The notes below the pieces were generated by a model. It searched no databases and was not told the origin of the DNA. It worked only from the letters and a program-made list of their open reading frames with translations. The translations under genes were made by a program, and so were the position numbers. A DNA stretch of 22,615 nt from Cryomorphaceae bacterium (GTDB taxonomy: Bacteria > Bacteroidota > Bacteroidia > Flavobacteriales > BACL11), in the NCBI GenBank assembly GCA_949531795.1, contig CATIQX010000073.1, forward strand, positions 1 to 22,615, in the 5' to 3' direction. Below, one piece after another: positions 7,308 to 14,541 of the stretch. Position 1 is the first letter of the stretch; every line of letters starts with the position of its first letter.

Positions 7308-8081
7308 TCAAAGAATCCCTATTCCGATAGCAATAGCCATTAACATAATCATTACCGCAACAGTAATTTGCACAAAGCTAGTTGTGATTTTCTTTAGTAG
7401 TTTTTTTCCAATTAAAGCTCCAGCAAATGCAGCTAACACAGCTGCTAAAATTAGATTAATGTTTTCTTCTATACCAATAGAGGTGTATTTTGTGAAATAA
7501 ACAGAAACTCTTGAAATATCAATTACAGAAGAAATCATTACTCCACTAGCAATAAAGCTTTCTTTACTCAAACCACACTTAATTAAAAAAGCACTTCTTA
7601 GCGCTCCTTGATGTCCTGATAGTCCACCAAAAAACCCACTAATAATACCTCCAATAAATAGTTTGTTTTCTGCAAACTCTAACTTTTTAAAAAAAGGAAT
7701 TAACTCAAATAACGCAAAGCTAAACATTAAAAAAGCAACTATTACTTTGATAGTAGTAATGGAAAACTCTTTATCGCCTAATGTATATGTAAGCCATTCG
7801 GTATTTGCTGAAAAAGACATTAGTAGCCAGGCGCCAATTAATGCACTAATTATTGCGGGAGCGCCAAATTTCAACACAACTCTCCAATTCGCCTCTTTTC
7901 CTACCAAGTATAGTTTAAAAAAATTATTTAACAGATGAACAACTCCTGTTATGGCGATTGCCATCTCAAGAGGAAAGAAAAGGGCAAAAACAGGCATTAA
8001 AATTGTACCTAAACCAAAACCAGAAAAGAAGGTAAGCAATGATGCGAAAAATGCAGCTAAGCAGATTAATATGACTTCCAT
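7308..8081 (-). CDS. TauE/SafE (TSUP) family anion permease
   Basis: A 257-residue inner-membrane protein of the sulfite exporter TauE/SafE family. Hydrophobic segments are spread across the whole length, consistent with about eight helices in two inverted halves. Each half begins with the typical glycine-rich turn: FFSGFGLGTILMP near residue 18 and FFGGLSGHQGALRSAFL near residue 153. Family members move small sulfur-containing or organic anions; the substrate here cannot be told. The ATG at 8081 places the first helix directly at the N-terminus. It follows pheS by 6 nt on the same strand and is probably cotranscribed with it, although no functional link is evident. Confidence 0.9.
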   Translation of the reverse strand: MEVILICLAAFFASLLTFFSGFGLGTILMPVFALFFPLEMAIAITGVVHLLNNFFKLYLVGKEANWRVVLKFGAPAIISALIGAWLLMSFSANTEWLTYTLGDKEFSITTIKVIVAFLMFSFALFELIPFFKKLEFAENKLFIGGIISGFFGGLSGHQGALRSAFLIKCGLSKESFIASGVMISSVIDISRVSVYFTKYTSIGIEENINLILAAVLAAFAGALIGKKLLKKITTSFVQITVAVMIMLMAIAIGIGIL

Positions 8082-8087
8082 GTAAAT

Positions 8088-9104
8088 TTAAATGCTCTTG
8101 TCAAACTGCTTTAAGAAACGCACATCATTCTCAAAAAACAGTCGCAAATCTTTTACCCCATACTTTAGCATGGCAATTCTTTCAATGCCCATTCCAAAAG
8201 CATATCCTGTATATTTTTTAGAATCAATCCCACAGTTTTCTAAAACGTTTGGGTCAACCATTCCACAGCCTAAAATCTCCAAATAACCAGTGTATTTACA
8301 CACATTACATCCTTTGCCATTACAAATATTACAACTTACATCTACCTCAGCAGAGGGCTCTGTAAATGGGAAATAAGAAGGTCTTAGTCTTATTTTTGTT
8401 TTTTCTCCAAACATTTCTTTTGCAAAATAAAGAAGTGCTTGCTTTAGGTCTGCAAAACTTACATTTTCATCAATATATAAACCTTCCACTTGATGAAAAA
8501 TACAATGTGCTCTTGCTGAAATGGCCTCATTTCTATATACTCTTCCTGGAGAAAGTGTTCGGATTGGAGGGCTGTTCTCTTCCATATACCTTACTTGTAC
8601 TGATGAGGTATGTGTTCTTAATAAGACGTCAGGGTTAGTTTGAATAAAAAAGGTGTCCTGCATATCTCTTGCGGGATGTTCTTCTGGTAAATTTAAGGCT
8701 GAAAAATTATGCCAATCATCTTCAATTTCTGGCCCTTCTGAAACGTTAAAACCAATGCTATTGAAAATATCTACAATCTGGTTTCTTACTAAAGAAATAG
8801 GGTGCCTACTCCCTAAATTATCTAAGGAAACTGTCTTGCTTAAGTCAAGTTTTTCAGAATTACTTTCAGTGCTGAAACTTCCTTTAAATTCGTTAACTTT
8901 GGATTGAGCATTTTCCTTTAAGGTATTTATTGCTTGTCCAAATTCTTTTTTTGTTTCGTTAGGAATCTCTTTAAATGCAGTAAATAAAGTATTCATTTCC
9001 CCCTTTTTACCTAAAAACTTGAGTCTAAATTCTTCTGTTTCTTTCTCTGATTTTGGAATAAATTTTTCAACCTCTTGTAGTAATATCTTTACCTTTTCTA
9101 ACAT
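8088..9104 (-). CDS. pheS: Phenylalanyl-tRNA synthetase, alpha subunit
   Basis: A 338-residue class II aminoacyl-tRNA synthetase subunit that forms the active site of the PheS2PheT2 enzyme. The N-terminal coiled-coil arm that contacts tRNA(Phe) covers about 1-85. Catalytic-domain landmarks follow: HPARDMQDTF (143-152), LLRTHTSSVQVR (161-172), PGRVYRNEAISARAHCIFHQVEG (motif 2, about 186-208) and GYAFGMGIERIAML (motif 3, about 300-313). A four-cysteine knuckle, C258, C261, C266 and C269, before GYLEILGCGMVDP is a known insertion in many PheS proteins and probably binds zinc. pheT is not adjacent in this window. The TauE/SafE gene follows after 6 nt. Confidence 0.97.
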   Translation of the reverse strand: MLEKVKILLQEVEKFIPKSEKETEEFRLKFLGKKGEMNTLFTAFKEIPNETKKEFGQAINTLKENAQSKVNEFKGSFSTESNSEKLDLSKTVSLDNLGSRHPISLVRNQIVDIFNSIGFNVSEGPEIEDDWHNFSALNLPEEHPARDMQDTFFIQTNPDVLLRTHTSSVQVRYMEENSPPIRTLSPGRVYRNEAISARAHCIFHQVEGLYIDENVSFADLKQALLYFAKEMFGEKTKIRLRPSYFPFTEPSAEVDVSCNICNGKGCNVCKYTGYLEILGCGMVDPNVLENCGIDSKKYTGYAFGMGIERIAMLKYGVKDLRLFFENDVRFLKQFDKSI

Positions 9105-9118
9105 TGCGATAATTTATA

Positions 9119-9126
9119 TATATTTG
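9119..9126 (+). promoter_or_regulatory. -7 promoter element for the lipoprotein gene
   Basis: TATATTTG is an exact TAnnTTTG match. Transcription would start near 9131-9134, which places an alternative TTG start at 9131 at or before the transcript start and so supports the ATG at 9155. A TTG at 9104-9106 is only 12 nt upstream, too close to be a normal -33 box. Confidence 0.5.
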
Positions 9127-9154
9127 CTAATTGAATTACAAAGAAACAATAATT

Positions 9155-9616
9155 ATGCTAAATAGGATTTTTAAAACTATATTATTAGGGATTTTTGCTC
9201 TAGTGATAACAACTACATTTACATCTTGCAAAAAAGAAAAAGAGACAATAGCTGTAGTTATTGTACAAGATGGTTCTGGAAATGTAGTGCCTCAAGCAAG
9301 GGTAATTTTACATGCAAATGAATTGAAAGAATCGCTATATACATATGATCCTGATGATTATGCGAACAGATCTCTAGATCTCTTAGTAAAAGATAACCTA
9401 GATACTACTTATAGTTCAACAGGACAATATTCAAATTTATTTAAGGCGGAATCTACTGATAATAATGGAAGAGTAGAATTCACACTTCCTTTAGAAATGA
9501 TTTTAAATGTATCCGTTTTAAAAGTAGATGGAAATGATGAGTACTTAGGGGCGAATATCATTAATATTCAAAAAGAAAAAACAACTACGCAGGTAGTAAA
9601 ATTGCTTAATTATTAA
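9155..9616 (+). CDS. Small lipoprotein with a carboxypeptidase-regulatory/Ig-like fold
   Basis: From the ATG at 9155 the protein has 153 residues. It begins with a lipoprotein signal: MLNRIFK, a hydrophobic stretch, and FTSC, with the lipidated cysteine at about position 25 followed by KKEKE. The mature part resembles the beta-sandwich of carboxypeptidase-regulatory or Cna-B-type domains: VVIVQDGSGNVVPQARVIL near the start, a later TDNNGRVEFTLPLEMILNVSV, and a final strand ending VVKLLNY. Such domains are common on Bacteroidetes surface and periplasmic lipoproteins; no enzymatic residues are apparent. The family and role are not identified. An in-frame TTG at 9131 was rejected as the start because it adds residues before the signal peptide and sits at the predicted transcript start. 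Its 3' end overlaps the opposite-strand gene by 11 nt. Confidence 0.75.
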   Translation: MLNRIFKTILLGIFALVITTTFTSCKKEKETIAVVIVQDGSGNVVPQARVILHANELKESLYTYDPDDYANRSLDLLVKDNLDTTYSSTGQYSNLFKAESTDNNGRVEFTLPLEMILNVSVLKVDGNDEYLGANIINIQKEKTTTQVVKLLNY

Positions 9617-9932
9617 GATATTTTATAATAGCCTCCTTCATTAGTAACCCTTGCTTTGCGTCATCTAGATTTTTTAGAGCTTTTAATTCAGTCCAGTGCG
9701 GCCAGCCATCCTCATCCACTCTATCAAATTTATAAAAACCAAAAGGAGTAAGTATCTTACAGACCGCAACATGTAGAATATCTACCTTTTCTTCCCTACC
9801 AAATCGCTTAATACCCATATTTAGCTCTTGTACACCAATTAAATAAAGAATAGCTTTTAAGTTTATTTCATCTTCAAATTTCTTCTCTATTTTTAAAACT
9901 AAAGCATCCCATTTTTTATCCAAGTCATCCAT
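9606..9932 (-). CDS. Conserved hypothetical protein, 108 residues
   Basis: I do not recognise a named family with certainty; the pattern looks like a conserved Bacteroidetes protein of unknown function. It is a soluble, charged 108-residue protein with no signal peptide or membrane segment and a mostly helical appearance. Notable stretches are IGVQELNMGIKRFGREEKVD (33-52), LHVAVCKILTPFGFYKF (53-69) and a tryptophan-rich turn DEDGWPHW (73-80), before an amphipathic C-terminal helix. The sequence is neither low-complexity nor shadowed by a better reading frame, which supports a real gene. The start at 9932 lies 4 nt after a -7 promoter element. Its 3' end overlaps the convergent lipoprotein gene by 11 nt. 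Confidence 0.75.
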   Translation of the reverse strand: MDDLDKKWDALVLKIEKKFEDEINLKAILYLIGVQELNMGIKRFGREEKVDILHVAVCKILTPFGFYKFDRVDEDGWPHWTELKALKNLDDAKQGLLMKEAIIKYLNN

Positions 9933-9936
9933 AATG

Positions 9937-9944
9937 CAAAGTTA
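9937..9944 (-). promoter_or_regulatory. -7 promoter element 4 nt before the hypothetical gene
   Basis: On the minus strand this reads TAACTTTG, an exact TAnnTTTG match, followed by 4 nt and the ATG at 9932. The predicted transcript start is at or next to the start codon, implying a leaderless or nearly leaderless mRNA. Confidence 0.45.
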
Positions 9945-9965
9945 AAATTTTAATATCTTTACGGT

Positions 9966-10511
9966 ATGAATTATCTAGATATTATAATAGCAGTTCCTTT
10001 ATTGTATGGATTGATAAAAGGTTTTTCTAATGGAATTGTTAAAGAGGTAACCTCATTATTAGCTTTGTTTGTAGGAGTTTATATTGCTATTAATTTTTCA
10101 GAATATTTGGAGCCAAAATTTATAGATATATTGGATGGTTATCAGCAGTTTGTTCCTGTTTTAGCTTTTGGAGTTTTGTTTTTAGTAACCGTACTATGCG
10201 TAAAAACATTAGGGTTTTTTATTGATAAACTAACAAAAGCACTAGCATTAGGAGTTTTTAGCAGGGTGTTCGGGGGTGTTTTTGGGTTTTTAAAAGTAGT
10301 CGTTATTTTCAGTTTTTTACTCTTTGTAATTAATGATTATAATTTGGTGAAAAAACAAACGAAAGAAAGTTCTGTATTATTTACCCCACTTACTGATGTT
10401 GCAAAAATAATCACCCCACAGTTTAAAAAACATCAATCTATTTTAGATAAAATAGATATAGAGGCTAAAAAAGCAAAGGAGAAAATTAATCAGAAAATTA
10501 ATCCTGAATAG
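9966..10511 (+). CDS. CvpA-family membrane protein
   Basis: A 181-residue inner-membrane protein. Four hydrophobic segments are visible at about 4-20, 28-46, 62-82 and 100-122, followed by a charged, lysine-rich cytoplasmic tail from about 128 to the end. The opening NYLDIIIAVPLLYGLIKGFSNG is characteristic of CvpA/colicin V production family members, in which a glycine-rich kink precedes the second helix. The molecular role of the family is not settled; homologues have been linked to colicin V export and envelope stress. The ATG at 9966 begins right before the first helix. The 3' end overlaps the convergent pgk gene by 14 nt. Confidence 0.88.
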   Translation: MNYLDIIIAVPLLYGLIKGFSNGIVKEVTSLLALFVGVYIAINFSEYLEPKFIDILDGYQQFVPVLAFGVLFLVTVLCVKTLGFFIDKLTKALALGVFSRVFGGVFGFLKVVVIFSFLLFVINDYNLVKKQTKESSVLFTPLTDVAKIITPQFKKHQSILDKIDIEAKKAKEKINQKINPE

Positions 10512-11688
10512 CGATTACTCCAGGAAGTTTCTTGCCCTCTAGATACTCTAACATAGCACCACCTCCTGTTGAAATATAAGATACTTTTTCAGTAAAACCA
10601 AACTGCTTCACAGCCGCAACTGAATCACCACCTCCAACTAATGAAAATGCTCCGTTTTTAGTTGCTTTACATATTGCATCGCCAATTTTTTTAGTTCCAT
10701 TTAAAAAATTATCCATTTCAAAAACACCCATAGGCCCGTTCCAAATTATTGTTTTTGAATCCAATATTACCTTAGAGAATCTAGTGATGCTGTCATTTCC
10801 AATATCTAGACCCATAAATCCATCAGGAATATTAGTAATTTCAGAATGTTGAATTATTGCATTATTGTTGAACTCATTTGCATTTATTGAATCAGAAGGC
10901 AATAGCAATTGAACTCCCTTGGCTTTAGCTTGAGTAATTAAGCTTTTTGCCAAAGCTACCTTATCATTTTCCACTAATGAATCACCAATACACCCACCCA
11001 TTGCCTTAGCAAAAGTATAAGCCATACCACCTCCAATAATCAGGTTGTCAACTTTGTCATAAAGTGAAGTGATAACATCAATTTTACCAGTTATTTTTGC
11101 GCCACCTATAATTGCTGTAAAAGGTCTTTGAGGGTTTTTAAGGGCAGTTTCTAAGTTATTTATTTCATTGTTAAGTAGTAGTCCAAAATATTTATTTTTT
11201 GGAAAATAATTAGCAATAGTAGAAGTAGAAGCGTGAGCCCTGTGAGCGGTTCCAAAAGCATCGTTTACATACACATCACCAAGTTTGGATAATTGTTTTG
11301 CAAAGTCATTATCTCCAGTTTTTTCTTGTGAGTAAAAACGCAGATTTTCTAATACCAATACATCTCCATTTTCCATTTTAGATATATCTTTTAAGGTTTT
11401 TTTACCAATACAATCTAAACTAAAACCTACTTCAATTTCAAGCAAATTAGAAAGGTGCTTTAAAGTATGTTTTAATGAAAATTTTTCTTCAAAACCATTT
11501 TTTGGTCTTCCTAAGTGAGACATAATAATTGCCTTTCCTCCATCTGAAATTACTTTTTTAATTGTTGGTAGGGCTGCTTGAATTCTACTGTCATCAGTAA
11601 TGTTAAAGTGCTTGTCTAAAGGAACATTAAAGTCAACTCGTATTAAAACCTTCTTACCTTTTAGAGATATGTCGCTTATGTTATTCAT
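10498..11688 (-). CDS. pgk: Phosphoglycerate kinase
   Basis: A 396-residue glycolytic enzyme transferring phosphate from 1,3-bisphosphoglycerate to ADP. The N-domain substrate motifs are intact: VLIRVDFNVPLD (14-25), SHLGRPK (57-63) and LENLRFYSQEK (113-123), then DAFGTAHRAHAST (143-155). The nucleotide domain shows IIGGAKITGKIDVI (193-206), NLIIGGGMAYTF (215-226), WNGPMGVFE (316-324), GGGDS (352-356) and YISTGGGAMLEYLEG (371-385). The loop GGAKITGK replaces the more usual GGAKVSDK, with both lysines kept. It is transcribed alone from a -7 element just upstream and overlaps cvpA tail to tail. Confidence 0.98.
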   Translation of the reverse strand: MNNISDISLKGKKVLIRVDFNVPLDKHFNITDDSRIQAALPTIKKVISDGGKAIIMSHLGRPKNGFEEKFSLKHTLKHLSNLLEIEVGFSLDCIGKKTLKDISKMENGDVLVLENLRFYSQEKTGDNDFAKQLSKLGDVYVNDAFGTAHRAHASTSTIANYFPKNKYFGLLLNNEINNLETALKNPQRPFTAIIGGAKITGKIDVITSLYDKVDNLIIGGGMAYTFAKAMGGCIGDSLVENDKVALAKSLITQAKAKGVQLLLPSDSINANEFNNNAIIQHSEITNIPDGFMGLDIGNDSITRFSKVILDSKTIIWNGPMGVFEMDNFLNGTKKIGDAICKATKNGAFSLVGGGDSVAAVKQFGFTEKVSYISTGGGAMLEYLEGKKLPGVIAIQD

Positions 11689-11692
11689 TATG

Positions 11693-11700
11693 CAAAAGTA
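11693..11700 (-). promoter_or_regulatory. -7 promoter element 4 nt before pgk
   Basis: The minus strand reads TACTTTTG, matching TAnnTTTG, then 4 nt and the pgk ATG at 11688. A TTTG lies 22 nt upstream of the box, slightly beyond the usual -33 spacing. The predicted transcript is leaderless or nearly so. Confidence 0.5.
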
Positions 11701-11731
11701 AAATAAATGATAAAAATGAGCACAAATTATT

Positions 11732-11739
11732 TATATTTG
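11732..11739 (+). promoter_or_regulatory. -7 promoter element for the holB-scoB operon
   Basis: TATATTTG, an exact TAnnTTTG match, ends 17 nt before the holB ATG at 11757 and is divergent from the pgk promoter. No TTG occurs at -33 spacing. It is the only promoter-like element found for the six-gene run that follows. Confidence 0.5.
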
Positions 11740-11756
11740 ACAGAAATAAATTTTAA

Positions 11757-12908
11757 ATGTTATTTAAGGAGATTACAGGTAATAATGCTGTAAAAAAGCA
11801 GCTAATTGACGCGGTTAGAAATAATCGAATTAGTCATGCTCAGCTTTTTTCCGGAAAAAGTGGTAGTGCTAAATTGGCTTTAGCGCTTGCTTATGCTCAG
11901 TTTTTAAATTGCAAAAATAGAACTGCAATTGATTCTTGTGGGACCTGCTCTTCCTGTTTAAAGTTTAACAATCTATCACATCCTGACCTACATTTAGTTA
12001 TACCAGTTTTAAAGACTAAACAAGTGCAGAAGCCTGTAAGCGACCATTTTATTGGGCAGTGGCGCAATTTTATAACTAACAATTATTATGGGTCATTAAA
12101 TGGTTGGATTGATTCATTTGGGACCGAAAACAAATCAGGACAGCAGGGCACAATTTATAAAGACGAAGCAAATAATATCCATAAAAAGTTAAGCCTTAAA
12201 AATTATGAGGCTGATCATAGAATTGTAATGATTTGGATTCCAGAAAGAATGAATTTAGATGCATCTAATAAGCTGCTAAAGTTATTTGAAGAACCACCAA
12301 AGGGAACTATCTTTTTATTGGTAACAGAAAATATTAATCAACTTTTACCAACTATAACTTCAAGGCTACAAACAATCAAGGTTGCTGACTTTACAGCAGA
12401 AGACATAATTGATCATTTTGGAGAACAGGCTTTGACATTGGAAAAGGCAAAACAGCTTAGGAACTTAACAAATGCTGATTTGGGAAAAATTAATCTAATT
12501 TTGGAGGACAGAGAAGATGAATTAGACTTGATTGCTGATTTTTCAGCATGGATGAGACTTACATATAAAATGGATGTTCAGGGGATTTCAAAATGGGTGG
12601 AAAACCTTTCGTTAAAGGGAAGAAAACAACAAAATCTATTTTTATCATACTCTATAAAAATGGTTAGGGAGTGTTTAATTTATAATTTTGCTAGTAGCAC
12701 CTTACTTAAAACAAATAAAAAGGAATTTGCTTTTTTAACTAAGTTCTCACCATTCATTCATGAGGAAAATAGCGTGATGATAACTGAAAAATTAGAGGAA
12801 TCAATCAAGGCAATTAATAGAAATGCAAATGCAAAAATCTTATTTTTTGAGCTTTCACTTCAAATGGTGAAATTCTTAAGACTTAAACGTAAGTTTGCAA
12901 TAAAATAA
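11757..12908 (+). CDS. holB: DNA polymerase III delta' subunit
   Basis: A 383-residue clamp-loader subunit of the AAA+ superfamily. The N-terminus LFKEITGNNAVKKQLIDAV and the recognition motif SHAQLFSG are typical. The P-loop region GKSGSAKLAL (33-42) is degenerate, with alanine before the lysine; delta' subunits often do not hydrolyse ATP, so this is compatible with function. A zinc-module set of cysteines, C52, C61, C64 and C67 (CGTCSSC), follows. NKLLKLFEEPP (171-181) and TSRLQ (201-205) correspond to the delta' box and sensor 1, with L replacing the cysteine of the usual SRC motif. The long C-terminal helical part is as in Bacteroidetes homologues. It begins a tight operon; the PSP1 gene follows after 5 nt. 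Confidence 0.93.
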   Translation: MLFKEITGNNAVKKQLIDAVRNNRISHAQLFSGKSGSAKLALALAYAQFLNCKNRTAIDSCGTCSSCLKFNNLSHPDLHLVIPVLKTKQVQKPVSDHFIGQWRNFITNNYYGSLNGWIDSFGTENKSGQQGTIYKDEANNIHKKLSLKNYEADHRIVMIWIPERMNLDASNKLLKLFEEPPKGTIFLLVTENINQLLPTITSRLQTIKVADFTAEDIIDHFGEQALTLEKAKQLRNLTNADLGKINLILEDREDELDLIADFSAWMRLTYKMDVQGISKWVENLSLKGRKQQNLFLSYSIKMVRECLIYNFASSTLLKTNKKEFAFLTKFSPFIHEENSVMITEKLEESIKAINRNANAKILFFELSLQMVKFLRLKRKFAIK

Positions 12909-12913
12909 AAAAA

Positions 12914-14065
12914 ATGGGTTGTAGTAATTGTAGTACATGTGAAGTTTCCGAAAATAGAGGTTCTGCTAACAGTACTGTTTTTGATTGGTTGTATCAAATT
13001 GATGCTCCAAAAAGCGAAAACACTAACTTGGTTGAAGTACAGTTTAAGGGAGATAGGAAAGACTTCTATGTTAATTCAGAAGATATTGATATTAATAGTG
13101 GAGATTGGGTAGTTGTACAGGGTGAAAAGTCAGGGCATGATATAGGTAAAGTAACAATGAAAGGCGAGCTAGTAGCTTTGCAGATAAAACGTAAAAGCAG
13201 AGATATTGAAAAGGACCCTATCAGAAAACTATTTCGAATAGCGTCAGAAAATGATATGAAGAAATGGAAGGATGCCGTAGCTAATGAGGATGATATTTTA
13301 ATAAAAGCAAAACGAATTATTGAAAACTCTAGACTGGAAATGAAGCTTACTGATGTTGAGTTTCAGGGAGATAACTCGAAAGCAACATTTTATTATACAG
13401 CTGAAAAAAGAGTGGATTTTAGGGAGTTGATAAGAGAATATTCAAGAAGTTTTGGAGTTAGGGTAGAAATGCGCCAGATTGGAGTTAGGCAAGAAGCTGC
13501 CAAAATTGGAGGAATAGGCTCATGTGGAAGAGAGCTTTGTTGTTCTACATGGATGACTGATTTTCCATCAGTATCAACTAACGCTGCTCGTTATCAACAA
13601 CTATCAATTAATCCTCAAAAAATTTCAGGACAGTGCGGAAGGCTAAAGTGTTGTTTAAATTTCGAATTAGATGGATATACTGAGGCTCTAAAAGGTTTCC
13701 CCAGTACTAAAGTACAATTAAAATCGAAAAAGGGAAATGCTAAATTTGTCAAACTAGATGTTTTTAAAGGAGTTTTATTTTATTTTAATATGGATAATCC
13801 AGGTGATTTACTAGAGCTATCTATTGAGAATGTAAATAAAATTATTGCATTAAATAAAAAAGGAGAAATACCTGCAAGCTTTGAAAGTTTTGTAATTGAA
13901 ATTGGGCAAAAAGAAGTTTCTTTTGAAGATGCTATGGGTCAAGATAATATTAGTCGTTTTGATAAAAAAAAGAAATTAAAATTTAAAAAGAAAAAAAAGG
14001 GAAATTGTCATTGCGGAAAAACTAAAGATCCAAATGGAAATTGTGATGGAGCTCACCGTAATTAA
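12914..14065 (+). CDS. PSP1-domain (RicT/YaaT-like) protein with a CDGSH-like C-terminal tail
   Basis: A 383-residue protein. The PSP1 core (about 75-260) carries the paired cysteine motifs C204, C209 and C210 (GSCGRELCC) and C241, C246 and C247 (GQCGRLKCC). In Bacillus subtilis the homologue RicT/YaaT belongs to a complex that binds Fe-S clusters and affects RNA maturation and development. The N-terminus has an additional CxxCxxC (C3, C6, C9). Unusually, a lysine-rich linker (about 351-362) leads to CHCGKTKDPNGNCDGAH at 365-381, which has the Cys-X-Cys...Cys-X3-His layout of CDGSH 2Fe-2S domains but with one extra residue between the second and third cysteine. The linker is encoded over an A8 tract (13991-13998). 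It lies in the holB-gldH operon; its role in Bacteroidetes is unknown. Confidence 0.9.
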   Translation: MGCSNCSTCEVSENRGSANSTVFDWLYQIDAPKSENTNLVEVQFKGDRKDFYVNSEDIDINSGDWVVVQGEKSGHDIGKVTMKGELVALQIKRKSRDIEKDPIRKLFRIASENDMKKWKDAVANEDDILIKAKRIIENSRLEMKLTDVEFQGDNSKATFYYTAEKRVDFRELIREYSRSFGVRVEMRQIGVRQEAAKIGGIGSCGRELCCSTWMTDFPSVSTNAARYQQLSINPQKISGQCGRLKCCLNFELDGYTEALKGFPSTKVQLKSKKGNAKFVKLDVFKGVLFYFNMDNPGDLLELSIENVNKIIALNKKGEIPASFESFVIEIGQKEVSFEDAMGQDNISRFDKKKKLKFKKKKKGNCHCGKTKDPNGNCDGAHRN

Positions 14066-14076
14066 AAAGTAATTAT

Positions 14077-14541
14077 ATGACGAGGAATCTCGCTTTAATT
14101 GGCCTAATAGTTATGTTTACTTCATGTGATAACTCTATTGTTTTTGAAGAATATAAAAGCTTTGAAAATCAGGAGTGGATTAGCGATAGTATAGTTTTTT
14201 TCAATTATTCAATAAATGATACTACTAGTAAAAACAAAATCAAAATTAAGCTAAGGCATACGGTTGATTATGAATTTCAGAATTTATTTCTATTTATCAA
14301 GACAGACGTGATGGACACAGTTGAATTGATGTTGGCAAACAAAGAAGGAATGTGGTTGGGTAATGGGGTTGGTGATGTTAGAGAGTTTGAATTTGAATAT
14401 CATAATGCAAAGTTATTTAGTAAAAAAGGCAATTATCCTTTTCAAATTGAACAAGCAATGCGATATGGAGCGTCTGAAAAAATCCAAATACTAAATAATA
14501 TACTTGCTGTGGGAATAAGTATAGAAAAACAAGATGAGTAG
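14077..14541 (+). CDS. gldH: Gliding motility lipoprotein GldH
   Basis: A 154-residue lipoprotein. The signal peptide MTRNLALIGLIVMFTSC places the lipidated cysteine at C17. The family pattern follows: FENQEWISDSIVFFNYSI, a KLRHTVDYEFQNLFLFIKT strand pair, DTVELMLANKEGMWLGNGVGDVREFEF in the middle and a tail with MRYGASEKIQILNNILAVGISIEK. GldH is required for gliding in Flavobacterium johnsoniae and is found widely in Bacteroidetes, including non-gliders, so it does not by itself prove motility. It follows the PSP1 gene by 11 nt and overlaps the PBP1A gene by 8 nt, an arrangement I recall as common in Flavobacteriia. Confidence 0.9.
   Translation: MTRNLALIGLIVMFTSCDNSIVFEEYKSFENQEWISDSIVFFNYSINDTTSKNKIKIKLRHTVDYEFQNLFLFIKTDVMDTVELMLANKEGMWLGNGVGDVREFEFEYHNAKLFSKKGNYPFQIEQAMRYGASEKIQILNNILAVGISIEKQDE

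Noticed and set aside
7294..7500. Plus-strand hydrophobic frame overlapping the TauE/SafE gene.
   Set aside because: It is the complement of transmembrane codons in the real minus-strand gene, and it starts inside the terminator.
8295..8331. Four-cysteine knuckle in PheS as a new domain.
   Set aside because: It is a known insertion in many bacterial PheS proteins.
11853..11882. Degenerate P-loop in holB as a sign of a broken gene.
   Set aside because: Delta' subunits often lack a working nucleotide site, and the rest of the gene is intact.
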